Origin: Dyadobacter sp. CY356
GTDB taxonomy: Bacteria > Bacteroidota > Bacteroidia > Cytophagales > Spirosomataceae
DNA: 64,000 nucleotides
Direction: 5' to 3'
Assembly: GCF_021440195.1 (NCBI RefSeq)
Contig: NZ_JAJTSZ010000008.1
Coordinates: 268,990-332,989, forward strand
Part shown: piece by piece, positions 42,922 to 52,126 of the stretch
How positions within the stretch are numbered: position 1 is the stretch's first letter
Layout of the letters: each line of letters opens with the position of its first letter
Program-made: the position numbers and the translations under genes
The notes under the pieces: model-generated
What the model saw: only the letters and a program-made list of their open reading frames with translations
Databases searched by the model: none
What the model was told of the DNA's origin: nothing

Positions 42922-44004
42922 ATGAAGAGAATTCTCATGGTCATTAGTTTGTGTGCGTTGTTGCTACATACAAGCTGTGAATCAAAAAAGGAAGAAAAGG
43001 AAGAAGAAACCGACTATCAGGTTACAAGTCCATTGCTTAGAGACACTTTGGTGACAAAGGAGTATGTTGCACAGATCCACGCCATCAGCCATATTGAGCT
43101 GCGGGCTTTAGAAAAAGGTTATCTTCAAAAAATCTACGTGGATGAAGGTCAGTCAGTTAAAAAAGGCCAGCTTATGTTTCAGATCATGCCGATGATCTAT
43201 CAGGCAGAAGCACAAAAAGCTCAGGCTGAGGCTAATTTCGCAGAAATCGAATACAAAAACACAAAATCGCTTGCCGATAGCAATGTTGTTTCTAAAAATG
43301 AACTAGCATTAGGTAAAGCCAAATTTGATAAAGCAAAAGCAGAACTTGGATTGGCAAAGGCTCACCTGGGCTTCACCGAAATCAGAGCTCCTTTCAATGG
43401 TATCATGGATCATTTCCAGGGCCGGTTGGGAAGTCTTGTAAATGAAGGTGATTTGCTTACAACGTTATCAGACAACAGTAAAATGTGGGTCTATTACAAT
43501 GTACCGGAAGCTGAATATCTTGATTACAAAACGAAGATCAGCAAAGAAGGTCCTTTGAAAGTTGAATTGCTGATGGCAAACAACAAATTGTTTGATTATC
43601 CTGGTTATGTTGAAACGATTGAGGCTGATTTTAATAACGAAACAGGTAACATCGCGTTCAGGGCCACTTTCCCAAATCCAAAAGGATTGTTGAGACATGG
43701 CGAAACAGGTAATATCCAGGTTAAACTTCCATACAAAGACGCGCTTATCATCCCTCAGAAAGCCACTTTCGAGGTTCTTGAAAAGAAATACGTTTATGTG
43801 CTGGATAAAGACAATGTGATTAAATCAAGAGAAATAACGATAGCAGCCGAATTGCCGCACATTTTTGTCGTTAAATCTGGTTTGAATAAGAATGACAAAA
43901 TCCTTCTTGAAGGTTTACGTCAGGTACACGAAAATGAAAAAATTCATACAAAATTCGTAAAGCCTGACTCTGTTATCTCTCATTTAAGTCTGTATGCCGA
44001 ATAG
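42922..44004 (+). CDS. RND efflux periplasmic adaptor (membrane fusion) lipoprotein
   Basis: 360 residues from ATG 42922; an upstream start would bury the signal. MKRILMVISLCALLLHTSC ends in a lipobox (Cys at 19). The split lipoyl-like domain is seen in GYLQKIYVDEGQSVKKGQLMF (about 70-90) and GFTEIRAPFNGIMDHFQGRLG, separated by an alpha-helical hairpin rich in Ala/Lys/Glu. The beta-barrel and membrane-proximal domains follow. It links the inner-membrane pump encoded 25 bp downstream to the outer-membrane channel. Confidence 0.93.
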   Translation: MKRILMVISLCALLLHTSCESKKEEKEEETDYQVTSPLLRDTLVTKEYVAQIHAISHIELRALEKGYLQKIYVDEGQSVKKGQLMFQIMPMIYQAEAQKAQAEANFAEIEYKNTKSLADSNVVSKNELALGKAKFDKAKAELGLAKAHLGFTEIRAPFNGIMDHFQGRLGSLVNEGDLLTTLSDNSKMWVYYNVPEAEYLDYKTKISKEGPLKVELLMANNKLFDYPGYVETIEADFNNETGNIAFRATFPNPKGLLRHGETGNIQVKLPYKDALIIPQKATFEVLEKKYVYVLDKDNVIKSREITIAAELPHIFVVKSGLNKNDKILLEGLRQVHENEKIHTKFVKPDSVISHLSLYAE

Positions 44005-44029
44005 TTAGGTATCTAAAAAAGTAAACGAC

Positions 44030-47000
44030 ATGTTCAATCAATTCATACGAAGACCTGTATTCGCTATTGTGATTTCGATCATGATAGTCTTTATAGGCAT
44101 CCTGGCGATTGAGAAATTACCTATTTCTCAATTCCCGGACATTGCCCCGACAACAGTTAATATCTTTATCGCTTATCCGGGTGCGAGTGCGGATGTACTC
44201 GTAAAATCTACGCTGATCACGCTGGAACAGGCAATCAACGGGGTTCAGGATATGCGGTATATTGCAACGGATGCAACCAGTGCTGGTGAGGCTACCCTGA
44301 GGATCATCTTCGAGCCCGGGACCGACCCCAACGTTGCGGTTATCCGGGTTAAAACAAGGGTGGATCAGGTTATGCCACTTTTGCCGGAACTTGTTCAGCG
44401 TGAAGGGGTTATTATCTCTCCTGTTCAGCCTAGTATGTTGATGTACGTCAACCTTTATTCGAAAGAAAAAAGCATTGACGAAAAATTCCTTTTCAACTAT
44501 GCTACGGTAAAAATGATTCCTGAGATCCAACGGACCAAAGGGATTGCAAGAGCACAAATATTAGGTAGCAGAAGATATGCGATGCGTCTTTGGTTAAACC
44601 CTGAACGTATGCGTGCTTACAATATTTCTACCGAAGAGGTTATGAAAGCGGTAGGGGAACAAAGTATTGTTGGTCGCCCGGGTCGTATTGGACAAAGCTC
44701 CGGTATTGCGGCTCAGTCGCTTGAATACGTACTTACTTATAAAGGACGATATGACAAACCTGAAGAATATGAAGGAATTATCATTCGTGCTAACTCAAAG
44801 GGTGAAAGTATACACCTTAGAGATATCGCCAAAGTTGAGTTAGGTAGTGAATTCTTTGATATTTATTCCAACCTGGATGGTCACCCATCGGCGGCCATTG
44901 TATTAAGACAAAATTATGGTAGTAATGCCAGTGATGTAATTGAAGAAGTAAAAAAGAAGCTTGAAGTGATGAAGGAATCTTTCCCTCCGGGAGTAGATTA
45001 CAAAATCAGTTATGACGTTTCGAACTTTCTTGACGCGTCTATCGAGCAGGTTATTGATACCTTGCGTGATGCGTTTATCCTGGTAGCCCTGGTTGTATTT
45101 GTATTCCTTGGCGACTGGCGTTCAACTTTGATTCCGATCCTTGCGGTTCCGGTATCACTGGTCGGGGCATTCTTTGTAATACAGGCTTTTGGGCTTTCCA
45201 TCAACCTGATCACACTTTTTGCCCTTGTACTTGCGATTGGTATTGTGGTCGATGATGCGATTGTCGTCGTCGAGGCCGTCCATGCCAAGTTTGAGGAAGA
45301 ACCCGGGATATCACCCTTCAATGCGGTGAAAAAAGTGCTTGCAGAAATCAGTGGTGCGATTATCGCGATCACAGCCGTAATGGTTTCAGTGTTCCTGCCG
45401 ATTTCGTTCATGTCTGGTCCCGTTGGTACTTTCTATCGACAGTTCTCGATCACGATGGCCAGTTCAATCGTAATTTCGGCCCTGATCGCCTTGACACTTA
45501 CTCCGGTATTGTGCGCCATGTTGCTTCAAAATCATCATGGACACGAGAAGAAGAAAAACATTCTTACAAAAGCGCTTGACAGCTTTAACCGTGTATTTGA
45601 TAAACTTACCGGAAGATATGTTGCTTTGCTTAAAAGGATCGTTAGCCGCAGATTTGTTACCTGGGCAGTATTGCTGGTATTCTGTGCAGGAATTGTATTT
45701 GTGAATAAAATTCTGCCGGCAGGTTTTATCCCGAATGAGGATCAGAGTACTATCTATGCGATTATCCAGACACCTCCGGGTTCTACGCTTGAAAAAACGA
45801 ATGAAGTTTCAAGACGTCTTCAAAAGATTTGCGAAGAAGTGGGTGGAATTGAATCGGTATCATCTCTTGCAGGTTACGAGATCATGACCGAAGGTCGGGG
45901 ATCTAACGCCGGTACTTGTTTGATCAACTTGAAATCGTGGCACGACCGTGATAAGAACGTGAAGGAAATCATGGAAGAGCTCGAGTCAAAAACTCGTGGT
46001 CTTGGAGCCGTGGTTGAATTCTTTGAACCGCCGGCAATTCCTGGTTTCGGTACTTCCGGTGGTTTCTCTATGCGTTTGCTTGATAAAAACTCAGAAACAG
46101 ATTATAGCGCATTTGATAAGATCAACAAGAAGTTCATGGAAGATCTTGCAAAACGTCCTGAGCTTACTGGTTTGTTTACATTCTTCGCTGCGAATTATCC
46201 TCAGTACGAATTGCAGATCGATAACCAGCTTGCCATGCAAAAAGGCGTATCAATCGGAAAAGCGATGGATAACCTGAATATCATGATCGGTAGTACATAC
46301 GAACAAGGGTTTACAAGATTTAACCAGTTCTTTAAAGTGTATGTGCAGTCTGACCCAAGTTTCAGAAGACTTCCATCTGATCTTTTAAAACTTTTTGTGA
46401 AAAATGATGCGGGTGAAATGGTTCCTTATTCATCATTTATGACGCTTAAAAAAGGTCAGGGACCCAATGAGATCACACGTTTCAACCTGTACAATTCAGC
46501 GGCGATCCAGGGTCTTCCGGCCAAAGGATACACAACGGCTGATGCCATCCAGGCTATCCGTGAAGTTGCTGCGAAGACGTTGCCAAAAGGATATGATATT
46601 GCTTTTGAAGGTCTGTCTTATGACGAATCGATTCGTGGAAATGAATCTCTTGTCGTGTTCATGATCGTATTGGCTTTCGTATACTTTGTATTGGCAGCGC
46701 AGTATGAAAGTTTCATTATTCCATTCGCCGTAGTGTTATCGCTACCGGTTGGGGTATTTGGTTCATTCCTGCTGCTTAAATTGATGGGTCTTGAAAACAA
46801 CATCTATGCTCAGATCGGTCTCATCATGTTGGTAGGTTTGTTAGGTAAAAATGCCGTGTTGATTGTGGAATTCGCTGTCCAGAAGCGGCAGCAGGGTGAA
46901 ACAATTCTGAATGCAGCCATTGAAGGAGCAAAAGTTCGTTTCCGTCCTATCCTGATGACATCATTTGCATTCGTTGCCGGTTTGATACCATTGATCAGTG

Positions 47001-47236
47001 CAACAGGTGCAGGTGCGATTGGTAACCGTACAATCGGTGCTTCGGCTATGGGTGGTATGTTATTCGGAACAATTTTCGGAGTAATCATCATTCCTGGATT
47101 GTACTATATATTTGGCTCTTTGGCCGATGGTAGAAAAATGATCAAAGATGAAGAGGACGGCTCATTGTCTGAACAGTTTGTTCATGCGATCGACGCTTTC
47201 CCCCAAACTAACGAACCTCATAATGATGCGCAATAA
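44030..47236 (+). CDS. RND efflux transporter, HAE1 (AcrB/MexB-like)
   Basis: 1068 residues, twelve membrane helices and two large periplasmic loops. Proton-relay acidic pair is in GIVVDDAIVVVEAVHAKFEEE (about 400-420); the N-terminus MFNQFIRRPVFAIVISIMIV and the motif AVPVSLVGAFFV are typical. The second half repeats the fold (LVGLLGKNAVLIVEFA). It exports drugs, dyes, bile salts or solvents using the proton gradient, working as a trimer with the adaptor and the TolC-like protein of the same operon. Its end overlaps the next gene by 14 bp. Confidence 0.95.
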   Translation: MFNQFIRRPVFAIVISIMIVFIGILAIEKLPISQFPDIAPTTVNIFIAYPGASADVLVKSTLITLEQAINGVQDMRYIATDATSAGEATLRIIFEPGTDPNVAVIRVKTRVDQVMPLLPELVQREGVIISPVQPSMLMYVNLYSKEKSIDEKFLFNYATVKMIPEIQRTKGIARAQILGSRRYAMRLWLNPERMRAYNISTEEVMKAVGEQSIVGRPGRIGQSSGIAAQSLEYVLTYKGRYDKPEEYEGIIIRANSKGESIHLRDIAKVELGSEFFDIYSNLDGHPSAAIVLRQNYGSNASDVIEEVKKKLEVMKESFPPGVDYKISYDVSNFLDASIEQVIDTLRDAFILVALVVFVFLGDWRSTLIPILAVPVSLVGAFFVIQAFGLSINLITLFALVLAIGIVVDDAIVVVEAVHAKFEEEPGISPFNAVKKVLAEISGAIIAITAVMVSVFLPISFMSGPVGTFYRQFSITMASSIVISALIALTLTPVLCAMLLQNHHGHEKKKNILTKALDSFNRVFDKLTGRYVALLKRIVSRRFVTWAVLLVFCAGIVFVNKILPAGFIPNEDQSTIYAIIQTPPGSTLEKTNEVSRRLQKICEEVGGIESVSSLAGYEIMTEGRGSNAGTCLINLKSWHDRDKNVKEIMEELESKTRGLGAVVEFFEPPAIPGFGTSGGFSMRLLDKNSETDYSAFDKINKKFMEDLAKRPELTGLFTFFAANYPQYELQIDNQLAMQKGVSIGKAMDNLNIMIGSTYEQGFTRFNQFFKVYVQSDPSFRRLPSDLLKLFVKNDAGEMVPYSSFMTLKKGQGPNEITRFNLYNSAAIQGLPAKGYTTADAIQAIREVAAKTLPKGYDIAFEGLSYDESIRGNESLVVFMIVLAFVYFVLAAQYESFIIPFAVVLSLPVGVFGSFLLLKLMGLENNIYAQIGLIMLVGLLGKNAVLIVEFAVQKRQQGETILNAAIEGAKVRFRPILMTSFAFVAGLIPLISATGAGAIGNRTIGASAMGGMLFGTIFGVIIIPGLYYIFGSLADGRKMIKDEEDGSLSEQFVHAIDAFPQTNEPHNDAQ

Positions 47237-48659
47237 AAGAATATTAAGTTGGGTCGGGATAGCATTTATTTCCCTCGCTTACACCGCGTGTAAGACACCA
47301 ACTCTGGTAACGAAAACAGAAAATAAAGCAGTACCTGTGAGCTATACCGGCTCACAGGACTCAACCAATGCCGGAAAGCTGTCGTGGAAAACTTACTTTG
47401 CGGATAGCTCGCTGCAAGCCCTGATTGAACAGGGTTTGCAAGGCAATCAGGAGTTGAATATCACATTGCAGGAAATCCAGATTGCCAATAACGAGATTAT
47501 GGCAAGAAAAGGGGAGTACATGCCTTTTGTAAATCTGGGTGGTGCGGCTGGTGTTGAAAAAGCATCGCGGTATACACTTCCGGGTGCCACTGAGGAAATC
47601 ACTGAAATAAAGCCGGGCAAGAAAACGCCGGATCCTTTATCAGATTTTCGTTTTGGCGCAACTGCTTCGTGGGAAATCGACATCTGGCATAAGTTAAGAA
47701 ATGCTAAAAAGGCTGCCGCTTACAGATACCTGTCTTCGGTGGATGGTAAAAATTTCACTGTGACCAACCTGGTGTCAGAAATTGCAAGTAACTATTATGA
47801 ACTACTGGCTCTGGATGCGCAGCTTGAAATTTTGCAGAGAAACATTGACATTCAGAACAATGCCCTGAAAATCGTTAAAATGGAGAAAGAAGCAACCCGT
47901 GTGACGGAACTGGCTGTAAAGCGATTTCAGGCGCAGGTGCTGAATACCCAGAATCTGCAATACGATATCAGACAGAAAATTGTGGAATCTGAAAACCGTA
48001 TTAATTTCCTTTTAGGACGTTACCCACAGCCGGTTGTCAGGACTCACCAGAATTTTGAAACGCTGATGCCAACCATCATTCAGACTGGTATCCCAACTCA
48101 GTTGTTGGAAAACCGTCCGGATGTTAAACAGGCTGAGAATGATCTTGCCGCTGCCAAACTGGATGTTCAGGTTGCAAAAGCTAATTTTTATCCTCGCCTG
48201 GGTCTTTCAGCTGTACTTGGTTTTCAATCGTTTAATCCGGTTTATCTTGCCAAAATGCCAAAGTCGATCATTACGTCAATTGCCGCAGATATGGCAGGAC
48301 CATTGATTAACAAAAACCTGATCAAGGCAACTTATTACAGTGCAAATGCGAAACAGATACAGGCTGTTTATAATTATGAGCGTACTGTTTTGAATGCTTA
48401 CATTGAAGTTGCCAATCAGATTTCTAGAATTGGTAACCTTGAAAAAAGCTACGATCTGAAAAAGAGCGAAGTGGATGCACTTAATGAATCGATCAACATC
48501 TCAAACCGTCTTTTCGCTTCGGCAAGAGCGGATTATATGGAAGTTCTTCTGACTCAGCGCGACGCGTTAGAATCAAGATTCGACCTTATTGAAACAAAAA
48601 TGAACCAGATGAATGCCACGGTTAGTATCTATCGTGCTTTGGGTGGTGGATGGAGATAA
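47223..48659 (+). CDS. TolC-family outer-membrane efflux channel lipoprotein
   Basis: 478 residues from ATG 47223 (a second ATG is directly adjacent at 47226). The signal peptide RILSWVGIAFISLAYTAC ends in a lipobox Cys. The outer-membrane factor domain repeats appear twice, with LENRPDVKQAENDLAAAKLDVQ (the LxxRPDVxxAE motif) near residue 300, and SARADYMEVLLTQRDALESR near the end. It forms the trimeric exit duct of the RND pump and overlaps that gene by 14 bp, so translation is coupled. A terminator follows. Confidence 0.94.
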   Translation: MMRNKRILSWVGIAFISLAYTACKTPTLVTKTENKAVPVSYTGSQDSTNAGKLSWKTYFADSSLQALIEQGLQGNQELNITLQEIQIANNEIMARKGEYMPFVNLGGAAGVEKASRYTLPGATEEITEIKPGKKTPDPLSDFRFGATASWEIDIWHKLRNAKKAAAYRYLSSVDGKNFTVTNLVSEIASNYYELLALDAQLEILQRNIDIQNNALKIVKMEKEATRVTELAVKRFQAQVLNTQNLQYDIRQKIVESENRINFLLGRYPQPVVRTHQNFETLMPTIIQTGIPTQLLENRPDVKQAENDLAAAKLDVQVAKANFYPRLGLSAVLGFQSFNPVYLAKMPKSIITSIAADMAGPLINKNLIKATYYSANAKQIQAVYNYERTVLNAYIEVANQISRIGNLEKSYDLKKSEVDALNESINISNRLFASARADYMEVLLTQRDALESRFDLIETKMNQMNATVSIYRALGGGWR

Positions 48660-48714
48660 TAAAATGCTGAAAATAATATAGCATGTAAAGTTCCATCATA
48701 AAGTCAAGCAAAAA

Positions 48715-48745
48715 ATGGTTGCCAAATCCACGGCAACCATTTCTT
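48715..48745. terminator. Rho-independent terminator
   Basis: AATGGTTGCC (48715-48724) pairs with GGCAACCATT (48732-48741) around a 7-base loop, with A-rich sequence before and TCTTGTTTTT after. It closes the efflux operon and may also act on the opposite strand. Confidence 0.85.
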
Positions 48746-48811
48746 GTTTTTCAACAAATCCGAACAACAAACGACAACCCTTGACAATAAATGACAATCC
48801 TTAACAATACT

Positions 48812-49045
48812 CTAATCTTCCAAAATTTCCACCCCCACATCAGTTTCTGTAAACTCCAAAATATCCCCAGGCTGACAGTTCAGGACTTTACAAATACCTT
48901 CCAGCGTAGTAAAACGAATCGCTTTTGCCTTTCCGGTTTTGAGCACAGACAGGTTGGCAAGTGTTAATCCAACTTTTTCCGAAAGCTCATTCAATGACAT
49001 TTTTCGCCTGGCCATCATCACATCCAGATTTACAATGATCGGCAT
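48812..49045 (-). CDS. XRE-family (YozG-like) regulator
   Basis: 77 residues, almost entirely one Cro/C1 helix-turn-helix: NLDVMMARRKMSLNELSEKVG, LTLANLSVLKTGKAKAIRF and LEGICKVLNCQPGDILEF. It lies 3 bp downstream of the DUF2975 membrane protein, the standard pair in which the two work together, although the mechanism of the pair is not settled. Between its stop and the terminator lie two similar stretches, GACAACCCTTGACAAT and GACAATCCTTAACAAT (48773-48807). Confidence 0.92.
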   Translation of the reverse strand: MPIIVNLDVMMARRKMSLNELSEKVGLTLANLSVLKTGKAKAIRFTTLEGICKVLNCQPGDILEFTETDVGVEILED

Positions 49046-49048
49046 AGT

Positions 49049-49579
49049 TTATACGGTAAGGTCATTTTCTGATTGAATTTCCACACCACGTTTAAAAACC
49101 TGGGAAATTATAAATACCAGTCCGGCCATGAAGATAAATTCCTCTGCGGACAAGGTTTCGCTTGTGATACTTGTTTGCTTCAATAACCAGCTAACGTGTT
49201 CGTTGTTTAAAACGGCTACAATCCAGATTCCTAACAATGTGTAGCTGATTTTTTCAAGTATTGAAACCATTTCAACTGTAAAAGGATTTGCCAGATTTAC
49301 TTTGGAAAGTGCCTTGATCACCATAAATGATACATAAGCCTTCATTGCTGATACGGCAATTATAAAAGAAACGGACATCGTGTATTGATATATACTGAAC
49401 GTTCTGAGTTCTTCTAAATTCAGGTCTTTATATAAATTTTTAGCCGCTCCCGGATTTAGGCAGCTTACAACATAGGAAACCAGAATTGCTCCGGTTTCTA
49501 TCATTAAACCAACAAATGCAATCCAGGTAAGGACATACATTACGTTTAAAATTTGTTTTGTTCTAGTATCTGTTTCCAT
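49049..49579 (-). CDS. DUF2975 membrane protein
   Basis: 176 residues with four hydrophobic helices (VLTWIAFVGLMIETGAIL, the SFIIAVSAMKAYVSFMVIKAL region, LLGIWIVAVL, and FIFMAGLVFIISQVFKRGVE, the last with the family's characteristic FxxGxxL/V-x-x-D end). The closing ENDLTV is the typical short polar tail. It is the first gene of a two-gene unit with the XRE regulator. It may sense membrane state and modulate the regulator, but that is a guess from the pairing. Confidence 0.88.
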   Translation of the reverse strand: METDTRTKQILNVMYVLTWIAFVGLMIETGAILVSYVVSCLNPGAAKNLYKDLNLEELRTFSIYQYTMSVSFIIAVSAMKAYVSFMVIKALSKVNLANPFTVEMVSILEKISYTLLGIWIVAVLNNEHVSWLLKQTSITSETLSAEEFIFMAGLVFIISQVFKRGVEIQSENDLTV

Positions 49580-49668
49580 AGTCTTGATATTTTATGAAAC
49601 AAATATAGATAATTATTTATTGTTTATCAATAAATAAAATATTTTAATCGATAAATGATGATTGGGTG

Positions 49669-49818
49669 TTATAAATCAATTTCCAGTAATTCCAGCGATT
49701 TTTGATTGTCGGTTACGCTGATCATTATATTAAAAGCTTCACGGGTTCGGCGGAATTTAAATATATCATCTGACAAATTTTCAAATACTACATCAGCAAC
49801 GACAATTATATGATATAT
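49669..49818 (-). pseudogene. Possible remnant of a coding sequence
   Basis: On the minus strand a 49-codon open stretch without a start codon reads like protein: YHIIVVADVVFENLSDDIF, then FKFRRTREAFNIMISVTD and SLELLEIDL before a stop at 49669-49671. An in-frame stop closes it upstream. The composition is protein-like, unlike the surrounding AT-rich DNA, so it may be the C-terminal remainder of a lost gene. No family is recognised. Confidence 0.3.
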
Positions 49819-49869
49819 TTAAATCGGGGATAAATGGGTCATCTTCATCCTATTTAAAATGATAAAATT

Positions 49870-50757
49870 ATGCCTGGTTCAGTTTTTCATAACGGCGAGC
49901 TATACGTTCAGCAAAGTACTGGTGAAGAATATTTTGCGATGCAGAATGGCTCCATTGTCAGGGATAGTATCATGGGAGGAGCGCTTAATTTTGTGCATAG
50001 TCAAAGATTCTTTTTTGCGTCAACAAAAGATCAGGACGGAAGGCTCTGGGCTTCTGTACTTTCAGGAAATCCTGGTTTTCTGGATATTCAGGATGCTCAC
50101 AATTTACTTTTAAATATAGATTTTCTTAATTCCAGTCCTGGTGATATTTTCTGGGAAAACATCCGTAACAATTCGTCAATTGGTTTATTGTTTATAGAGC
50201 TGGCGACCCGCAGACGGTTCAGGGTGAACGGCAATATCATTCAATTGGGAAAACTTTGGAAAATTGAAATTGAACAGGCATATCCCAATTGTCCAAAATA
50301 TATTCAAAGAAGAGAATTCACAGAGACAAATTTAATTGCAGAACCGGCGAGTCGGGATATAAAAAAATGGATTGCGGAGGCGGATACTATTTTTGTAGCA
50401 AGTGCTGGCAACGATAATAATCTGGACATGTCACATCGCGGAGGAAATCCCGGATTCATTTCCTGGGCCGCAGAAAATGTATTACGAATACCTGATTATC
50501 GCGGTAATTCAATGTTTAATACTTTGGGTAATTTTTATGAAAATCCACAGGCTGGATTACTGTTTGTGAATTTTGAGAATGGTGAAACGATGAAATTATC
50601 GGGCAAGGCAGAGCTATTCTTAAATGATGAAAAAGCCGGTTCTTTTACAGGCGGAACAAACCGCTACTGGGATTTCCATATTGAAAAGATAATTTTTGAA
50701 AAATCACTTGAAAATTTTTCAATGCACCTTGTTGATTATTCACGCTATAACCCGTAG
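49870..50757 (+). CDS. PPOX-like flavin-binding split-barrel protein
   Basis: 295 residues. The opening VFHNGELYVQQSTGE and repeated split-barrel blocks (FVHSQRFFFASTKDQDGRLWASVLSG, seen as FFFASTKDQDG and LWASVLSG; IGLLFIELATRRRFRVNGNI; later SAGNDNNLDMSHRGGNPGFI and NPQAGLLFVNFENGETMKLSG) indicate two pyridoxamine-phosphate-oxidase-like FMN-binding domains in one chain. The function could be flavin or F420-like redox, or heme handling. It has no export signal and stands alone. Confidence 0.8.
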   Translation: MPGSVFHNGELYVQQSTGEEYFAMQNGSIVRDSIMGGALNFVHSQRFFFASTKDQDGRLWASVLSGNPGFLDIQDAHNLLLNIDFLNSSPGDIFWENIRNNSSIGLLFIELATRRRFRVNGNIIQLGKLWKIEIEQAYPNCPKYIQRREFTETNLIAEPASRDIKKWIAEADTIFVASAGNDNNLDMSHRGGNPGFISWAAENVLRIPDYRGNSMFNTLGNFYENPQAGLLFVNFENGETMKLSGKAELFLNDEKAGSFTGGTNRYWDFHIEKIIFEKSLENFSMHLVDYSRYNP

Positions 50758-50886
50758 TATGTTGTTTAAAAATATTTCTTTTTACTGATCAATATGTAAA
50801 ATCTTAGACAGACAAATAGACGGAATCAGTTCATGATTTCCATTATTTGCCTGCCTTTTCTAGTATTCCTCTAAAACCTTTATCAA

Positions 50887-51060
50887 TTAATTGCCTGCTT
50901 TTTTTGCTGATTCTTCGCCAGATTCTTTGGCGGAATTTATTTTATCCTGTTCCGCCAATACATCGTCCCACATGGTGTCTCCACATTCTTCATTCACAAA
51001 TGGGAGGTAATTTTCTTCCTCCACTTTCGGGGTTGAGGTCGCTAATTTTTCAGTATCCAT
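50887..51060 (-). CDS. Small acidic hypothetical protein (57 residues)
   Basis: ATG 51058-51060 to TAA 50887-50889. The protein begins MDTEKLATSTPKVEEENYLP and contains ECGDTMWDDVLAEQDK and a lysine/alanine-rich end. It is acidic, with a Cys at residue 26 and a Trp at 31, and has no signal peptide. It lies 18 bp downstream of the frameshifted AraC gene on the same strand, so it could share its transcript. Coding is suggested by composition and start placement, not by homology. Confidence 0.45.
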   Translation of the reverse strand: MDTEKLATSTPKVEEENYLPFVNEECGDTMWDDVLAEQDKINSAKESGEESAKKAGN

Positions 51061-51077
51061 AAATTTTTTTTTGTTTA

Positions 51078-52021
51078 TTAAGACCGGCTATATTGTTTCG
51101 GTTTCATACCGATATGTTCATTAAAAACTTTTGAAAAATGGCTAAGATTAGTAAAACCCATCCGGTAACCTACGTCTGCGACGGATAGTCTTTCTCTTTT
51201 TAACAAAAAAGCTGCTTCTTTCATTCTGAATTCCTGGTAATAATTAAAAATGCTGTTCCCGAAAATTTGCCTGAATAATCGTTTCAGTTTGGTTGGGCTC
51301 ATATGGGCGTAAGCTGCCAGTTCATTTATGACGGGCGGCGTTGCAAGATCTGTCAGCATTGCACTTTCACTTTGTACAGGATTTGAATATCCTGTGGGTT
51401 TAAGTCATAGATATGCTTTTCATTCCGTCTGGCCAGTTCCATTAACAATCTGCAAATCAGTTCCTCCGCCTTTACTCTCAGAAAAAACAATTGAAAAATT
51501 TCTTCAATGGGTTCAGAAACCATTTGTGCTGCAATCTGATGAAGAGAAGGATAGATAATCTGTTCAAACAACAAAGGTTGATTATTCTGCAACAGGCTTT
51601 GCAATACCAGTGATTTTTCAGTCAGGTCAAATAACCCGTTCAGATAATGCGCATCCACTTCTATGTTGATCGTCGCGGTATTGGTGTGCACAGGGATTTC
51701 AGCCATACTCATATGCATGGTAGCAATTAAAACCGAAGGCATCAATTGCAGATCTTTTTCCATTGGCAAGTCTTTTGTAATGGGGAAAATATTTTGAAAC
51801 TTGAATAGTAACCTGCTATCGGGTTTATCATCGTAAGGATTGCTGATGATCAGATCTTCGTTTAGTTCGTAGTTGAAGATCAGCATTCTGATATTTTCGT
51901 TAAATACAAATCCGGCGCAATAACCTCGCCCAAATTTCTCCGGAATTTCCAATCTGTGGTTTTTTACTTCCGTCCCTAAGAGCTGAGCGAATTCTTTTAA
52001 AACATTGGGTACAGTTAGCAT
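51078..52021 (-). pseudogene. AraC-family regulator split by a frameshift
   Basis: Two frames together make one regulator. 51353-52021 (222 residues) has the N-terminal sensing part and ends IQILYKVKVQC. 51078-51359 (93 residues) starts MLTDLATPPVINELAAYAHM and carries both helix-turn-helix motifs (MSPTKLKRLFRQIFG and LSVADVGYRMGFTNLSHFSKVF). They overlap by 7 bp. Intact relatives would read straight through from LYKV to MLTDLA, so a single missing base (likely an A in GTGCAA-ATGC at about 51355-51359) separates them. It may be a true mutation, an assembly error, or two coupled proteins (the ATG overlaps the TGA). It is divergent from the flavin monooxygenase. Confidence 0.72.
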
Positions 52022-52094
52022 TGAGCATTTTTCATTAAGTCTTTTACGACTGTTTTAAAGTCTTTTTCGGATATATTATCTCTAAGCTACCTGA

Positions 52095-52102
52095 TATTTT
52101 TG
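52095..52102 (+). promoter_or_regulatory. TAnnTTTG promoter box of the flavin monooxygenase
   Basis: TATTTTTG at 52095-52102 fits TAnnTTTG and would start transcription near 52106, 21 bases before the ATG at 52127. A matching TTTG at the right distance is not exact (TTTTC at about 52063-52067), suggesting regulated rather than constitutive use. Confidence 0.5.
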
Positions 52103-52126
52103 TATTGTAGTTAATAATTTGAGATT

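Noticed and set aside
49859..50113. 84-codon frame at the start of the PPOX-like gene
   Set aside because: It overlaps the recognised flavin protein in another frame and lacks any conserved feature.
50847..51062. 71-codon plus-strand open frame
   Set aside because: It is antisense to the better-supported 57-residue acidic protein and has no protein-like features.
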